Source of the DNA: Ephydatia muelleri
Lineage: Eukaryota > Porifera > Demospongiae > Spongillida > Spongillidae
Reading direction: 5' to 3'
Length of the DNA stretch: 64,000 nt
NCBI GenBank assembly: GCA_013339895.1
Contig: JABACO010000001.1
Span: forward strand, 29,745,847 to 29,809,846
Made by a program: the position numbers and the translations under genes. Below the pieces are notes generated by a model. It worked only from the letters and a program-made list of their open reading frames with translations, was not told where the DNA came from and did not search any database. Positions 42,083 through 54,213 of the stretch are shown in pieces (within the stretch, counting starts at the first letter, position 1; every line of letters starts with the position of its first letter).

Positions 42083-42448
42083 CTGTTGGGAGGAGACGAG
42101 GAAGAGGAGAAGGAGGAGGGTGGAGGACCGCGTGGCGTTATAAACACGGCTTGCGCACACAGTTGGCACGCGATTTTAAGAGTGCTTATTCATTATATAA
42201 ATAACAGGGAACCCAGTGTTGTGCTGTATTTTATTTTTGTGTGAATTTTTTATTGCTGTACTGAGGTGTTGTGAGGTGGGGTGTCTGTAATGAGTGGTTT
42301 CTTCACAATTTTTTTTTACCGTAATATTCTAATTAAAACCTAGTTTCCGGCCGCATACTGCCGTGTTTATCGTATAAAAGAGCGTAGTTATTTTGTCCAA
42401 CGCTTCAACTCAATAAAACAACCGCATTGTTGGACAGAGTATCTGAAT
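42083..42448 (+). other. Upstream flank of 7TM copy E
   Basis: 42385-42440 shares blocks with the 5' flank of the intact 7TM gene (tagttattttgtcc, aacaaccg, gttggacaga). Rest unassigned. Confidence 0.4.
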
Positions 42449-43020
42449 ATGGGCAATTCCTCCGGTTGCGGCTATAACGGCGAACTATATGAAATAGATG
42501 GGTTAGTGTATTACCTTCCCGTCTCGTTCATCTCTGTGCTACTATGTCTGGCAGCCGTCGCAGTTGTTTGCAAACAAAGGTTACACAATTCAAGACCCTG
42601 GTCTACCGTTTGGCTCTGTATCAGGTTCTGAGTGCGATGGTTTTCTCAATCAGTTGGATGATTGCGTCATTAAGCTATGTGTTCTATACGTATAAAGACG
42701 GGGTTGTGATTGACGCACTACTGATGGGGTCATCGTTCATCAAGTTGATGTTCACCGTTTGGATATCGATACATCTATTTGCTCTAGCCGTATTCCATAA
42801 GAATTTGCAGAGATTGGAACGTCTGTATGTGGTGAGCTCACTTCTTATACCACTGGCTGTGACGATTGTGCTACTCGTCATAAACCTTACAGGTTGTGCT
42901 AACAATAGGGAAGAGATCATATTCTTTATAATATTTGCAGTTCTCGTGATTGTCTCATTGGTAATGATTGTCATGGGAAACATACTCTGTCATCGAGCAT
43001 GTCGAAAGAGGAACGCCCTT
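42449..43020 (+). pseudogene. 7TM receptor pseudogene E, 5' half
   Basis: Begins with an ATG and codes for TM1 (YYLPVSFISVLLCLAAVAVV), TM2, TM3 (LLMGSSFIKLMFTVWISIHL), TM4 and TM5 of the family. A 5-base insertion near 42588 (ttacacaattcaagacc against ttacacaagacc in copy D) shifts frame after KQRLH. Family homology stops at about 43020 in the loop before TM6 and resumes at 55300. Not functional as a receptor. Confidence 0.85.
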
Positions 43021-43702
43021 CATTGCGAGAAATTTCGGACGCTCATTAACAATTCCTGGCCAATTTTGCAAACGTCCGTCACATTTCCCGCGCACGCGTC
43101 CATAGAAATGTATGGAGTAAAGTTCATTTTTGAATACCATAAATCAGGGAAAGTTGCTATTTAAGTTTGAAAGAAGCCCCATGATGGATAACATGACAAG
43201 CTATCACTCTGCCAGGTTGATGGAATTTTCAGCCACTGCTGCGAGGTTTCCTCATAAGGATTAGTACTCCTCCATAGAGATGTATGGAAAATTGCTTTTT
43301 ATAATGATTTTTTTTCACTATTCTTTTTTGTTACTCTGAATGTAAAATAGGAAGGTATTGTTTGACTCATTTCAGATGATGCTAAAATGATAACCATGTA
43401 ACTTTCTACCAGGTTCTCATGCCCATAGGCTTCTTCCCCTGGGTTCCTGGAGCACTTTTGGTCATGAGGGTACCTAGTTCAGTTGAATATATTTAAAATT
43501 TAACAAACGCCCGTAAATTAGGGCGTTCAGTTCTGGCTGCGTTGGAAGTAAGGAACTTAACTGCACGCAAACTTGGTATGTTCTTAGTTTGGGACTATAT
43601 AGGAGCGCATGTTTTTGTTTCGATACTAAGCCGTTTGAAGTTTATGGTCTGTCAAACGCGTAGTCCTAGGTCTATTCGATAAACAAGATACGTATTAAAC
43701 TA
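43021..43702. other. Insertion sequence of unknown type
   Basis: Between the broken 7TM coding sequence and element 2. The frame stays open to 43164 by chance. No element recognised. Confidence 0.35.
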
Positions 43703-44041
43703 CACTGTGCTACAAGTTGGATATACGATAGTGTATACTCTGCGTATATGCTAAATATACATATGAATATACACATGCTATACGCAAAGAATACGCATTG
43801 GTATATTTTGCGGATAGAACCAGAATCTCATGTCGTATATTTTGCGTATACTCGATACTATCACGTGCGCTTATTATGGGTTTGTTAACATATGTCTCCG
43901 TGCACCATGTCCGCTTCCGTACTCAGCACATATTTGGAAACGTCTCCGAATCTGTTCACTGTATACTAGCTTGTTTCTATTTGTGTACTCATGATCAAAT
44001 TTATAATAAAATTATCAATACAATCGATAAAAGAAAACATA

Positions 44042-45050
44042 AAATGCGTTATAACGTTCAAGCTTTCTCTCGAATCATCCAGGGTTGTGCAGTTGGTGGA
44101 CTGGATGCGTCTAAGAGCGGTCCTTCAACTCTCTGCTTCTATGGATGGAGCCTCGAGTTGCTAGTTCCTTTTATTCGTTCATCCAAGTCATCAATCAAGT
44201 CATTTAGCGTGTCAGAACGTCACAACGGACGGCGACGTTGTAGAGTTTGAGCGTTGTGGTCGTCGCTCTCCTCTTCTGACATCATTGTAGGCTTGATGTC
44301 CCCCATAACTGCTTCTCTTCTTCTATCAGCATTTGGCACCCTTTCTCCCACAACTACGTCACAATAGCCTTTCTTCTGTCTGCATAACAAACCTTTTTAC
44401 CAAATGCTACAGCAGGAAAAGAGCATAACAAGACATAGGTAGGACGTACGCTGTTGAGCTTAATAGCCTTCAATTACCCTGAGTTCGCTTGTACCACCTA
44501 GTAAAAGGAGGATATGGTGGTAGGGTGAATAAATAGGATTATGAATTTAAGGCTCTACCTTTAACTGTAGCGACAATAGCGTGAAGGTCTTCATCGAACT
44601 CTGCCGCGATACATGGTCGTGATTGCGTTAGAAAAAAGCGCACAATCGCTTACCTTTCATCAAGCCGAACTGAAGTGCTGATCTTCCTTCTGACTGCTAG
44701 AATTCTGAAATATGCCTTACCTATATTTCAGTGGGGCTTCCACCATATCCTTGCGATGCAATACAGCTTCATCGATGTGTCTTAGTATATCAGCGACGAC
44801 TTGCTATTCCATGGCCGGTGAACTTACCTGAAATCCAAGTCCGCGGACGCTGCGCTGTCCTGGCAATTTGCCGGGTGAGGCATCGTCAAAATGTCTTGGC
44901 ATAAACAAAATGGTTTACGAACTATGAACATCTCAATATACTTTTGGACTAACCTGACGTCCGTCATCCAGTTCTTTCTGGTGTGCTGGCAGCTGCCTGA
45001 TATCCCTGCGACCTCGATCGCCCACTCCGCGTGGTAGTTTGGCGCCAAAT
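44042..45050 (-). pseudogene. Remnant of second EnSpm gene in element 2
   Basis: Minus-strand segments parallel those of element 1: about 44310-44150 (DIKPTMMSEEESDD ... RSDTLNDLIDDLDER, corresponding to DIKPCAMSEEETD ... RSEQCNELIDTLDAR); about 44610-44560 (like the AAEF exon, followed by GTAGAG); about 44700-44655 (VRLDER before a GT, like FRLDEE); and a basic first exon within 45050-44955. The coiled-coil exon is not evident. Stops occur, so it is a decayed copy. Confidence 0.5.
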
Positions 45051-45789
45051 TACTAGTACACTTGTAATTAATTTAATAAGTTTATAAACGTAGTCTACAT
45101 GTATGACAAATGTCGTTTCAAACTTTCAATTCACAAGATAGTTTTACTATCTATGGTATCACGTATGTGTGGGGCTTGTGAAGTGCACTAATATTCACGG
45201 TAATCCACTTCTGAAGAAACGCGTAGCTGGGTTTGCTAGACTATTTTGTAGTTATGAGATTAGCATGCATCGTGCTATTTGTGTTCTGATTGGTAAGACG
45301 CTCGGTAGCCGGTTGAAGTTGTGAAGGGTATTCCAGTGTCACGTAACCACAATGAGCAGCTCAGCTTTCCCATGATGATATACGTATATAATCTATGGCA
45401 CAAGGTGGGGGCGTGGCATAATAACAAATACAGCCGTCTATATAAGTTCGATCAGATGCATAGCTCCTCAAAATGCTTTCTATGCACCGTCACATGGTCT
45501 AGAGCTACAAGTGTATGTTGTATGCATCTATACTTGTACATGATCAGCCGCTAATAGGTATTAATCATGCACTGAACAAAATATTAATGTGCATGCATTG
45601 CATATTATTTCTATTAATATTGTTATTTTATGTTTATGAATCTTACAACTGCGCATGCATCATGTAGGATGCAAACCTTGAGGTGTTGTTCTAACTGTGC
45701 CGGCATTAATTCATAATTCGATACATGCGAAATGAATGCACGCGCGTTCTTTATTTTTATACATGATTCAATCCGATATGTGCTATGTG

Positions 45790-46075
45790 AGAGAGCTGTG
45801 ATAATCATGACCCAAGTAGAAAGTCATTCAGAACTGCTGCTTCTATGTTTATGCATACTTATCACATGGTATACGCATTGAAACATGCTTTGTTGGGATT
45901 TTAAACAGGCATTCAGGTGTTAATCCTGGGTACCCGATCGCGAGCCCCTTTTCCTTTTGCATGTGATGATCATGACCCATGTAGAAAGCCATTCTGAACT
46001 GTTTCCCCTATGTTTACACATACCTATTACATGGTATAGCCATTGAAACATGATTGGTTGGGATGTTAATATTTA
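45790..46075. repeat. Direct repeat pair, ~105 bp
   Basis: gataatcatgacccaagtag ... ttgttgggattttaa (about 45800-45905) recurs with changes at about 45967-46070. Confidence 0.65.
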
Positions 46076-46344
46076 TAATTGATGTTCCATTAACTCTCAT
46101 TTTGGTCTTTCTCAGGGACTGTAGGTTTATACTGAGGTGTTGACATCTTTATATTAGGCTGTTCTAAGTGTTGAAGGTCGTAACAATCTCATTGTAATGT
46201 CCATGAACCATGTGATGGTAATGACCACGATACTAAAGTTACACATGCGTTAATCAATATGTACATATATACACGCATGTGCTGATGTACAATGATGATG
46301 GTCTGGTGTCAATAGTGGTGTGATGTCAAAGCTTCCTTGCCCTT

Positions 46345-47785
46345 TAAAGTAGCCAGCCATGATGTCCTGAATTGAGACAGAATTTAGGGCTCTATTCCAC
46401 ATTTGAACAGAAACACTATGACTCACGTGGCGGTAACGCCCACTTCCGGTCACAGGCTCATCTTGGGGATGGGTCACTCTCTTCACCCTGCAATGTGGAC
46501 TGTCGTGGTGAGATGCTGCTCTGAATTGTGACAGAGTTTAGAGCTGAATTTCACATTTTAACAGAGACACTATGACTCACGTGGCGGTAACGCCCACTTC
46601 CGGTCACAGGCTCATCTTGGGGGTGGGTCACTCTCTGCACCCTGCAATATGGACTGTCGTGGTGACATGCTGCTCTGAATTGTGACAGAATTTAGAGCTC
46701 AATTTCACATTTTAACAGAGACACTATGACTCACGTGGCGGTAACGCCCACAGGCTCATCTTGGGGATGGGTCACTCTCTTCACCCTGCAATGTGGACTG
46801 TCGCGGTGACATGCTGCTCTGAATTGTGGCAGAATTTAGAGCTCAATTTCACATTTTAACAGAGACACTATGACTCACGTGGCGGTAACGCCCACTTCCG
46901 GTCACAGGCTCATCTTGGGGGTGGGTCACTCTCTGCACCCTGCAATGTGGACTGTCGTGGTGACATGCTGCTCTGAATTGTGACAGAATTTAGAGCTCAA
47001 TTTCACATTTTAACAGAGACACTATGACTCACGTGGCGGTAACGCCCACTTCCGGTCACAGGCTCACCTTGGGGGTGGGTCACTCTCTTCACCCTGCAAT
47101 GTGGACTGTCGTGGTGACATGCTGCTCTGAATTGTGACAGAATTTAGAGCTCAATTTCACATTTTAACAGAGACACTATGACTCATGTGGCGGTAACGCC
47201 CACTTCCGGTCACAGGCTCATCTTGGGGGTGGGTCACTCTCTTCACCTTGCAATGTGGACTGTCGTGGTGACATGCTGCTCTGAATTGTGACAGAATTTA
47301 GAGCTCAATTTCACATTTTAACAGAGACACTATGACTCACGTGGCGGTAACGCCCACTTCCGGTCACAGGCTCATCTTGGGGGTGGGTCACTCTCTGCAC
47401 CCTGCAATGTGGACTGTCGTGGTGACATGCTGCTCTGAATTGTGACAGAATTTAGAGCTCAATTTCACATTTTAACAGAGACACTATGACTCACGTGGCG
47501 GTAACGCCCACTTCCGGTCACAGGCTCATCTTGGGGGTGGGTCACTCTCTGCACCCTGCAATGTGGACTGTCGTGGTGACATGCTGCTCAGAATTGTAAC
47601 AGAATTTAGAGCTCAATTTCACATTTTAACAGAGACACTATGACTCACGTGGCGGTAACGCCCACTTCCGGTCACAGGCTCATCTTGGGGGTGGGTCACT
47701 CTCGTCACCCTGCAATGTGGACTGTTGTGGTGACATGCTGCTCTGAATTGTGACAGAATTTAGAGCTCAATTTCACATTTTGAAT
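46345..47785. repeat. 154-bp satellite array inside element 2
   Basis: Nine and a bit copies. tatgactcacgtggcggtaa starts at 46417, 46571, 46725, 46869, 47023, 47177, 47331, 47485 and 47639, a constant step of 154 except one 144-base unit that lacks the cacttccggt segment. Each unit carries TGACTCACGTGG and, save that one, CACTTCCGGT. Units are nearly identical, suggesting recent amplification. Confidence 0.97.
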
Positions 47786-47789
47786 GTGA

Positions 47790-48195
47790 ACGTGAAGCAA
47801 ACCACTCATACCCATCAGTCACTTGACCCCTACCATTGGGGTGGGAGCTTAAACAGCAAACCTTGCATCACATACACTTGAATGTGCAGACATGAAAGTT
47901 TGTCATTAGAAGCAAACCACTCACCTGAGATAGCTATACCCATCAGTGTCACCATCAGACAGTCACATCCCCATTAGAGTCACATGACCTCTACTTGACC
48001 GGGTGACAACTCTGACCAATTTATACACCAAACCATGTGTCACATATCTACACAGATAGACATGAAAGGTTGTAAATTGCATTATTAAATGCAAACCACT
48101 CACTTTAGATAGCCACACCCATCAGAGTCACATGACTCTTAGGAGACAATTGGGGTGACAACTCGACCAATTTGAAGCATATACACCAAACCTAG
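47790..48195. repeat. Degenerate ~140-bp repeats
   Basis: Three imperfect copies with gcaaaccactcac, acccatcagagtcacatgac and acatgaaaggttgt blocks, following the 154-bp satellite. Confidence 0.6.
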
Positions 48196-48980
48196 CCAGG
48201 AGATGGGCGAGGGGTGGGGATGGGGGGGTTGTTGGGTCGGGTCGGTCGAACGACCCCCTCCCGACGACTACCATCCACTACAAGTTATATATAGAAATGG
48301 ACGGCTCCCGGGTGTGGTACTAGGCTGCCATAACTCGGACCTGAAGCGCCCCTTCCCCTCCATTGGCCCAGTTGTGAATCCACCGCTCGCTATAAGTCGA
48401 GTCCCAAACAGAACGATGTCGACACCCCGGCCACTTTCAAGTGGCTGGCTATGTATGATCCTGCATTGTCCGAATCGAATATTACGCATATGGTCCCACT
48501 ACAGCTTATAATTCTGGCATCAAAACTATCCTATTTTAACTGATCACATACCTTGTAAATTTTTAGTTGAAGGTATAGGTATTCGAATTTAAACCATCAA
48601 AATAGTTATAGGGTTATTAAGAAATTTAATGTTTTAAATTTGATAATTCATATCTACGTGGATATCGAGCATACTGCCTACGACTCGCGCTACGAGTCTT
48701 CATACGATTCTTGATATTTGCCTCTTGATCCAAGTCTATAGAGGCGTTCCCATGCTGGCAACTACCAATTCCTTTAATACCGACTACGAATCCGATCCAT
48801 AAAGTTTTTATTGACCACTACTGTATGTCCACAATGCTCTACGTTCGAAATCACATTGGAAACATACAGCCATACATTCTTGATCGAGAGGTTCAAACTT
48901 ATAATCTGAAGAGTCATATCAAAGTCATTTCTATTTTTACGTAAGTTATCTAATTTGCAAATTCATTGTGGTTTGTGTAT
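48196..48980. other. Non-coding interior of element 2
   Basis: A G-rich stretch (48200-48260) and low-complexity AT sequence. No gene recognised. Confidence 0.3.
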
Positions 48981-49146
48981 TCTTAATACTTCGAGAATAC
49001 GCGCAATGAATAATTGTCACCTGTGGATTCTTAAAATATACCAGGTGGATATTCGTAATATACACTACCCTTGGTATATTGATGGTATACGCAAAATATA
49101 CGCAAAAATATACGCTATCGTATACTACGTTTTTTGCACAGTGCTA

Positions 49147-50275
49147 CGTGTGTTTGTTTTCTGAAAAACTAAGCATCACTGAAGGCTAAGTGTATAAGTA
49201 AGGCCACTATAGGCCTATAGCTTTTTATATTCGACCACGTGGTGGCGCCATGACCCTGGCCTGGGAAATGAACGTTCCTTTTCTGTTGCTACTTTTCCAT
49301 ATGCGTGTGTGCATATCCACATATGTCAATGTGGTCGTTCTATATAGAATTCGAAGCGGACAATCACAAAATGGTATATACGATACGCGCGACAGGGACA
49401 AGCCATATAAGGACAGTGCCCATTTATAATCACGTGTGATCTGAGGCGACGACTTGTGGCTACGTAACGTATTTTACACAAATCATTCCCTTCAACCTTG
49501 GATGTGTTCTTTTTGGCTCCCTCTGCAGTGGCGGATCTAGGAGCGCGTGATCTCCTCGTCCGGGTTACTAGGAGCTGACAGCGACCTTCCAGACCCCCTA
49601 GCTACTGAAAGCTATTATCTATGGCAACATCTCTCCAATCTGCTACTGCTTGAAGCCAACTACCCTGTATTTTAAGGGCTGTCTGTTATAGCACAAACTC
49701 TGACGCATTGTCCAGTTTTTGATTCAAGACTGGCATTTAGAACCACTACCCCGTGGGGACATATTTCCAATGCCAACTCGGACAAATAATGGAGTAGTCT
49801 GATATGCAAGATAGTCAATGGGATGATGTACATGTAAGTGTTGACCCGTTCTCCCAGTCTTGCAATTAGGCCATGTGATGGAAACGTAGAGACAATGCAG
49901 CTGCAAATTTAATACAGATGAAGGCACACACAGCTTTTAGAATCGGGTTGTAAGGGGGTTAAGCTTTGCAGTGACTTTTGAAGCTTGTACAGGGTAATGG
50001 TTGGTATCTTGTACCTCTGCAACATGTGCTTGTGCTGCTGTTTTTAACTATTGCTATGCCAAACACCACAACCCCACTCTACCTCCTCCCCAACACTCAG
50101 ATCTTTACCTGTATTCCTACACTGAGCAGATCAATCCTGTTGGCTGGCCCACCTTCAACATTCATCATTGCAGTAAGAAGGTGGGGGACACCAAGGTACT
50201 CAGAACTACACCATGACAATGTAGAAAACAATGCTCAAGAGATGGTCAGCCATTTGGTTGTGCTGTACCGTTCCC
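49147..50275. other. Intergenic
   Basis: cagtggcggatctaggagcg at about 49526 resembles one end of an hAT-type small element (compare 9869), but no partner end was found. No gene. Confidence 0.35.
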
Positions 50276-50279
50276 CTTG

Positions 50280-50555
50280 CTCCACATCACTCTCCCCTCC
50301 TTCCTATCACTGTCTCCTCCTTCCCACCACTGTCCCCTCCTTCCCATCACTGTCCCCTCCTCCCCATCATTGTCCCCTCCTTCCTGTCACTGTTCCCTCC
50401 TCCCATCACTGTTCCCTTCTCCCCATCACTGTCCCCTCCTTCCCATCACTGCCAGGTCCTTCCCACCACTGTCCCCTCCTCCCCACCACTGTCCCCTCCG
50501 TCCCATCACTGTCCCCTCCTTCCCATCACTGTCTCCCTCCTTCCTATTCTACTGT
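50280..50555. repeat. CT-rich minisatellite (~20-22 bp)
   Basis: About thirteen copies of tccttcccatcactgtcccc. Open in several frames (Ser/Pro/His-rich), not coding evidence. Confidence 0.9.
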
Positions 50556-51245
50556 CCCCTAACTAGGTTTACTACTAAAACTTCCTCAAAGCTCCTTGCC
50601 TCGGGCATGACTGTTCCATCATCTTGCTTGATAAAAGTCCTAGATGACCATTTCAACTTACTGTGTAAGCGAATAGGGAAGTCAATGGTGCATCCATCAC
50701 CCAACTTATCATGACACTTGGACCAGGAAGGAAAGTATTCAGTATTGAAATCTTCATTTTCATACTAGCGCCCTAGTCCATGCCTCAGAGGGTCCTTTCC
50801 TTTCCGACCAAACGAAAACATGTAAACGTCTGTTCTAAATGGTACTGTAAACTTAAAGGAACGATTAACTCCACATTTTAGTGATGCAGATACGTAAGCT
50901 AAAAATGCTGAAACATTATTCAGGAGTGCACGAAGAGGTGGTTCAGGGTGGGTGTAGCATCTGCAATGGGATGTTGAGATGCAGTAAAATCACATGATAT
51001 TAATTTGACCACACTGAGCTACTTAATTCCTACATGGAGGGGGGGGGGGGGGGGTGTATGTGGGACAATGCATTAGGCACACCCTTACTGGTCTGCATCA
51101 AACGTCATGGCGTCTTCCACCAGCCATGAACACTCTTCCTTAGAATCGCCTTGCCAAAGTACAAGGTATTCAGCACATGCCTGTGTGTGCACACTGCACA
51201 CTGCGTCCGGTAAGAGTGTTCGCATTTCTCTTTTGATTCGGATGC
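50556..51245. other. Intergenic
   Basis: G run of about 17 bases near 51040. No gene recognised. Confidence 0.3.
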
Positions 51246-52357
51246 ACAAAGAGAAGAAAGGAGAGAACTAGAAGTCCTGTATTTATTGGATAAGTACGGT
51301 GTGAGTGATGCATTTTACCAAGCGCTCTCAATGAAATGCGATAGCCTTCCAAGAGCAAGCAAAGTTAAAGCTGCTAGATCGGAGCTCAACAAAACAGTGA
51401 AACTATTTAGTATCCCAACGTTTGATGGGTCTTATAGGCACGTTGAAATGGCAATTCGGGAGGAGATAACTAGACTGGTTAGTGTTTTTACAAATATCAG
51501 TAATATATGGACATTGTGTCTAGCAAAAAGAAAAGTAACGCGCACATGGAAATGTATGGGTAACTATAAATTCAGTGCCCAATAACTTTATGATGGATAG
51601 TCCAATTTTGGATGTGTAAGAATACATGTAATTTGATAGAGGCTTATGAAAAAAATAAAATAAAAATTGAAAACTTGAAAAACTACCCAGAAGGGTGATT
51701 TTGCTGGACACTGTCCCATATTGTATATCTTTGCATTCATTTGCAGCTTGGGGAATGTCCAACTTTGTTCCAGCTTGGTGAGAAGATTCCTGTAAAATTC
51801 AGTGGTGATGGTGTAAATTCTCAAGGACGAGCAACATGATGATCTTGTCTTTTTCTATCTTAGTCCCTCAAGGTAGATATTTATCAGGAACTGGTAAGTG
51901 TGTGTGTGTGTTTGCGTGCGTGCGTGTGTGTGTGTGTGTGTGTGTGTGCATGCGTGTGTGTGGAAAGGGTGGACAGTTAGAAAACCTTACATGTAGTACC
52001 TGCATTACACATAGGAAGATGCATGGTGATTGCTAACTGCTGTAAAAACATTAATTACAGAGACAATAGGCAATGAATAATTTGGCTGCCCACAGTTCTA
52101 ACATCACTCACTTACATGTATATAGCATGCAGTCACTACATGCCACATATATGTGACCCAAACCAACAGTAACTACACACTTGCCAAGGAGGGATGCATA
52201 CATGTAGATCTGTGTACAACATTGTAATGATAAATCTGCATCCTTTCCCCCTCAAAATAAGTAAATTGTTTCTGAACATGCAGGCAACCACACAATAGCT
52301 GTCGTCAAAGGTTGTGAAGACTATGAGACCATATCAAAGGCATTTGGGATTGGAAGG
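51246..52357 (+). pseudogene. Fragment of transposon-derived multi-exon gene (unclassified family)
   Basis: Three plausible exons. 51246-51479: QREERRELEVLYLLDKYGVS ... VEMAIREEITRL, then GTTAGT. 51712-51889: after ttcatttgcag; LGECPTLFQLGEKIPVKFSGDG, then FSRTSNMMILSFSI ... LSGTG, then GTAAGT. 52284-52357: after aacatgcag; GNHTIAVVKGCEDYETISKAF, then GTAAGC. The series SGDG-N-SRTSN ... SGxGNHTIAVVKG-EDYE matches a large repetitive protein family that I recall from cnidarians and sponges; its class is unknown to me. A one-base deletion near 51816 breaks exon 2 between SGDG and SRTSN. Downstream exons of the family are not evident; the open stretch 52733-53047 may contain one more. Confidence 0.5.
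51897..51961. repeat. TG microsatellite
   Basis: gtgtgtgtgtttgcgtgcgtg followed by uninterrupted TG, directly after the exon 2 donor. Confidence 0.9.
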
Positions 52358-54208
52358 TAAGCAGAAGGCCTGACTGATCAGTAATGTGGTTCATTAACAT
52401 GGATGGCAGGACTTTCAAGAGCTTTGCAACACCTTATCTGCTGAAGTGCCAATTCATCCTGACACTATACACCAGAACGTTAAGGTGTAGGTAGTACTGA
52501 GAACTGTTACTGATTATATTTTCTATTAGGCAAAGCAATGGATTGATAGCTTCCTGTCAATACCTGCAGGAGGTTACTAAAAGAGTCATGTTACACCATA
52601 CATGCACTGTATGGTATACCATGTACCAGAGTGCATTAGGCGGTATGGTAATCTACGAAAGTTTTCAGGCCAAGGTGTGTATATCAATTGATGGGTGATT
52701 CTGAATGGAAACTGCAGTGCAATTTTTTTACATGCTTAGGTGTTGAAAAACACAACGACAATGCAAAGAGGGCGTACTTTTCTAGCAATAAATGGAATGC
52801 CTCCATGGACATTATCAGAACAAAAGCCAGGATTGACTGCTTATTGAAAGTATGCTACATCGAAAAGACATTAATGTCGAAAAGACATTACACCAAGCAC
52901 AATGATGAATACTGGCTCCATGGAGGCATTCAGGCTGTAAGAATATCTTGGAGGAATACAACACAACCAGATACCTGCACCACTCCTCCCTCATCCTCAT
53001 CATCTAGCACCACCTCTCCTTCCTCCTCCACCTGCACACGCACATAGTGTATTGTGTGCGTTTGTACTGTTGTCTCATAAATTAGATATTTAATGGGTCC
53101 TTCACATCATTTCTGATTTGACTGATAACATTGCTAAGTGAAATTAGCATTTGGGGAGGATCCCCAGATCCACAGTGTAGTTACACAAGTAAAAATATTC
53201 TCTATGAGAAACTTGGTGGGATATAGAACTTAAAGGCAAAGGTGGTGTAAAAAAGGAAGGGAACAAGGGTAGTATGAACACATGAACAACGTAATGTTCT
53301 ACAATGTGTGCTACACTCTAAATATAGGACTACTCCATTTTTCCTTATCATTAACCCTTTTCTCCTTGCTTTTGATATCACTATTGCCTCATAGTTACTA
53401 TTGACCAAAGATAGTCGACCCTAATCGTATGCACATTAGGGCATTTCTAACAATACAGATACACATCTGATCCCTATAAGCTCCCACAAGAAGTACCAGT
53501 ACCTGTATATACATGTAGTCCCGTGATTGCATAATGATTGCACGTACAAATGTAGTAAGAGTAGGTAGCTTTGTGTACATGTACGACACACCTTTGAGTG
53601 TCCTTAACTTTTCGCTGAATGAGCATGTTCAGGAATCTGATAATATCATTGTCTTTTAGCAGCCCGTTCCTTTTGAGGCTCTGGTTTGTAGCTTGCTTGA
53701 GGGTGATGCTGACCACCAACTTGATGTACCCAGACCCTCCCTACGTAGCGTATATGCCGGGAGTGCAGGAAAGTTTGGCGGCCAAGTTTTTTGGTGTCCC
53801 CAGAAGGGACACAAACTGCAACAGAATGGATACAACAGATTAGGGACGCCACAGAACAGAACATGGGTTAGGGTTATGAACTATTAGCGACAAGGTGCAA
53901 AGTGGAGGGTGATTAACGACCCCGATGGACCTATCTAAGTTAACTTATACTAGTACTATACCCAAAAGAACGAAAGCCACCTATATGATTCCAGCAATTA
54001 TTATTCTAACAACTATTAGGAAAACCATAGATACTAGAGTAATATTAATTGGGAAAACAACCTTTCTCGACTTTAGTCAGAGTAGTAAACGGCTCGTACG
54101 ATGGTCCTTGTGTAATGAAATCCAAAAGGAGCGCACCGTCAAGAGAAGAACTGTTCACACGCCAGTAGTCTAGATAGTAGGAACGTCAGTTGAGTCAGGA
54201 CGCATGCA
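52358..54208. other. Mostly unassigned
   Basis: An open stretch 52733-53047 (VEKHNDNAKRAYFSSNKWNA) follows a tgcttag acceptor. Another, 53655-53885, follows ttttag (QPVPFEALVCSLLEGDADHQ). Neither is recognised and both could be chance. Confidence 0.25.
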
Positions 54209-54213
54209 CATAC

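Larger units (their letters stand above)
43703..49143. mobile_element. EnSpm/CACTA-type element 2, non-autonomous, 5.4 kb
   Basis: Left end CACTGTGCTACAAGTTGG then ATATACGATAG; right end reads, reversed, CACTGTGCAAAAAACGTAG then TATACGATAG. Both flanks carry CTA (43700-43702, 49144-49146). Left ~200 and right ~160 bases are homologous to the ends of element 1. It retains remnants of the second gene on minus but no transposase, and has its own 154-bp satellite. Probably mobilised in trans. Confidence 0.85.

Noticed and set aside
49978..50714. Ser/Pro-rich ORFs of 145-194 residues
   Set aside because: CT-rich minisatellite with no stops in several frames; no start context, no homology.
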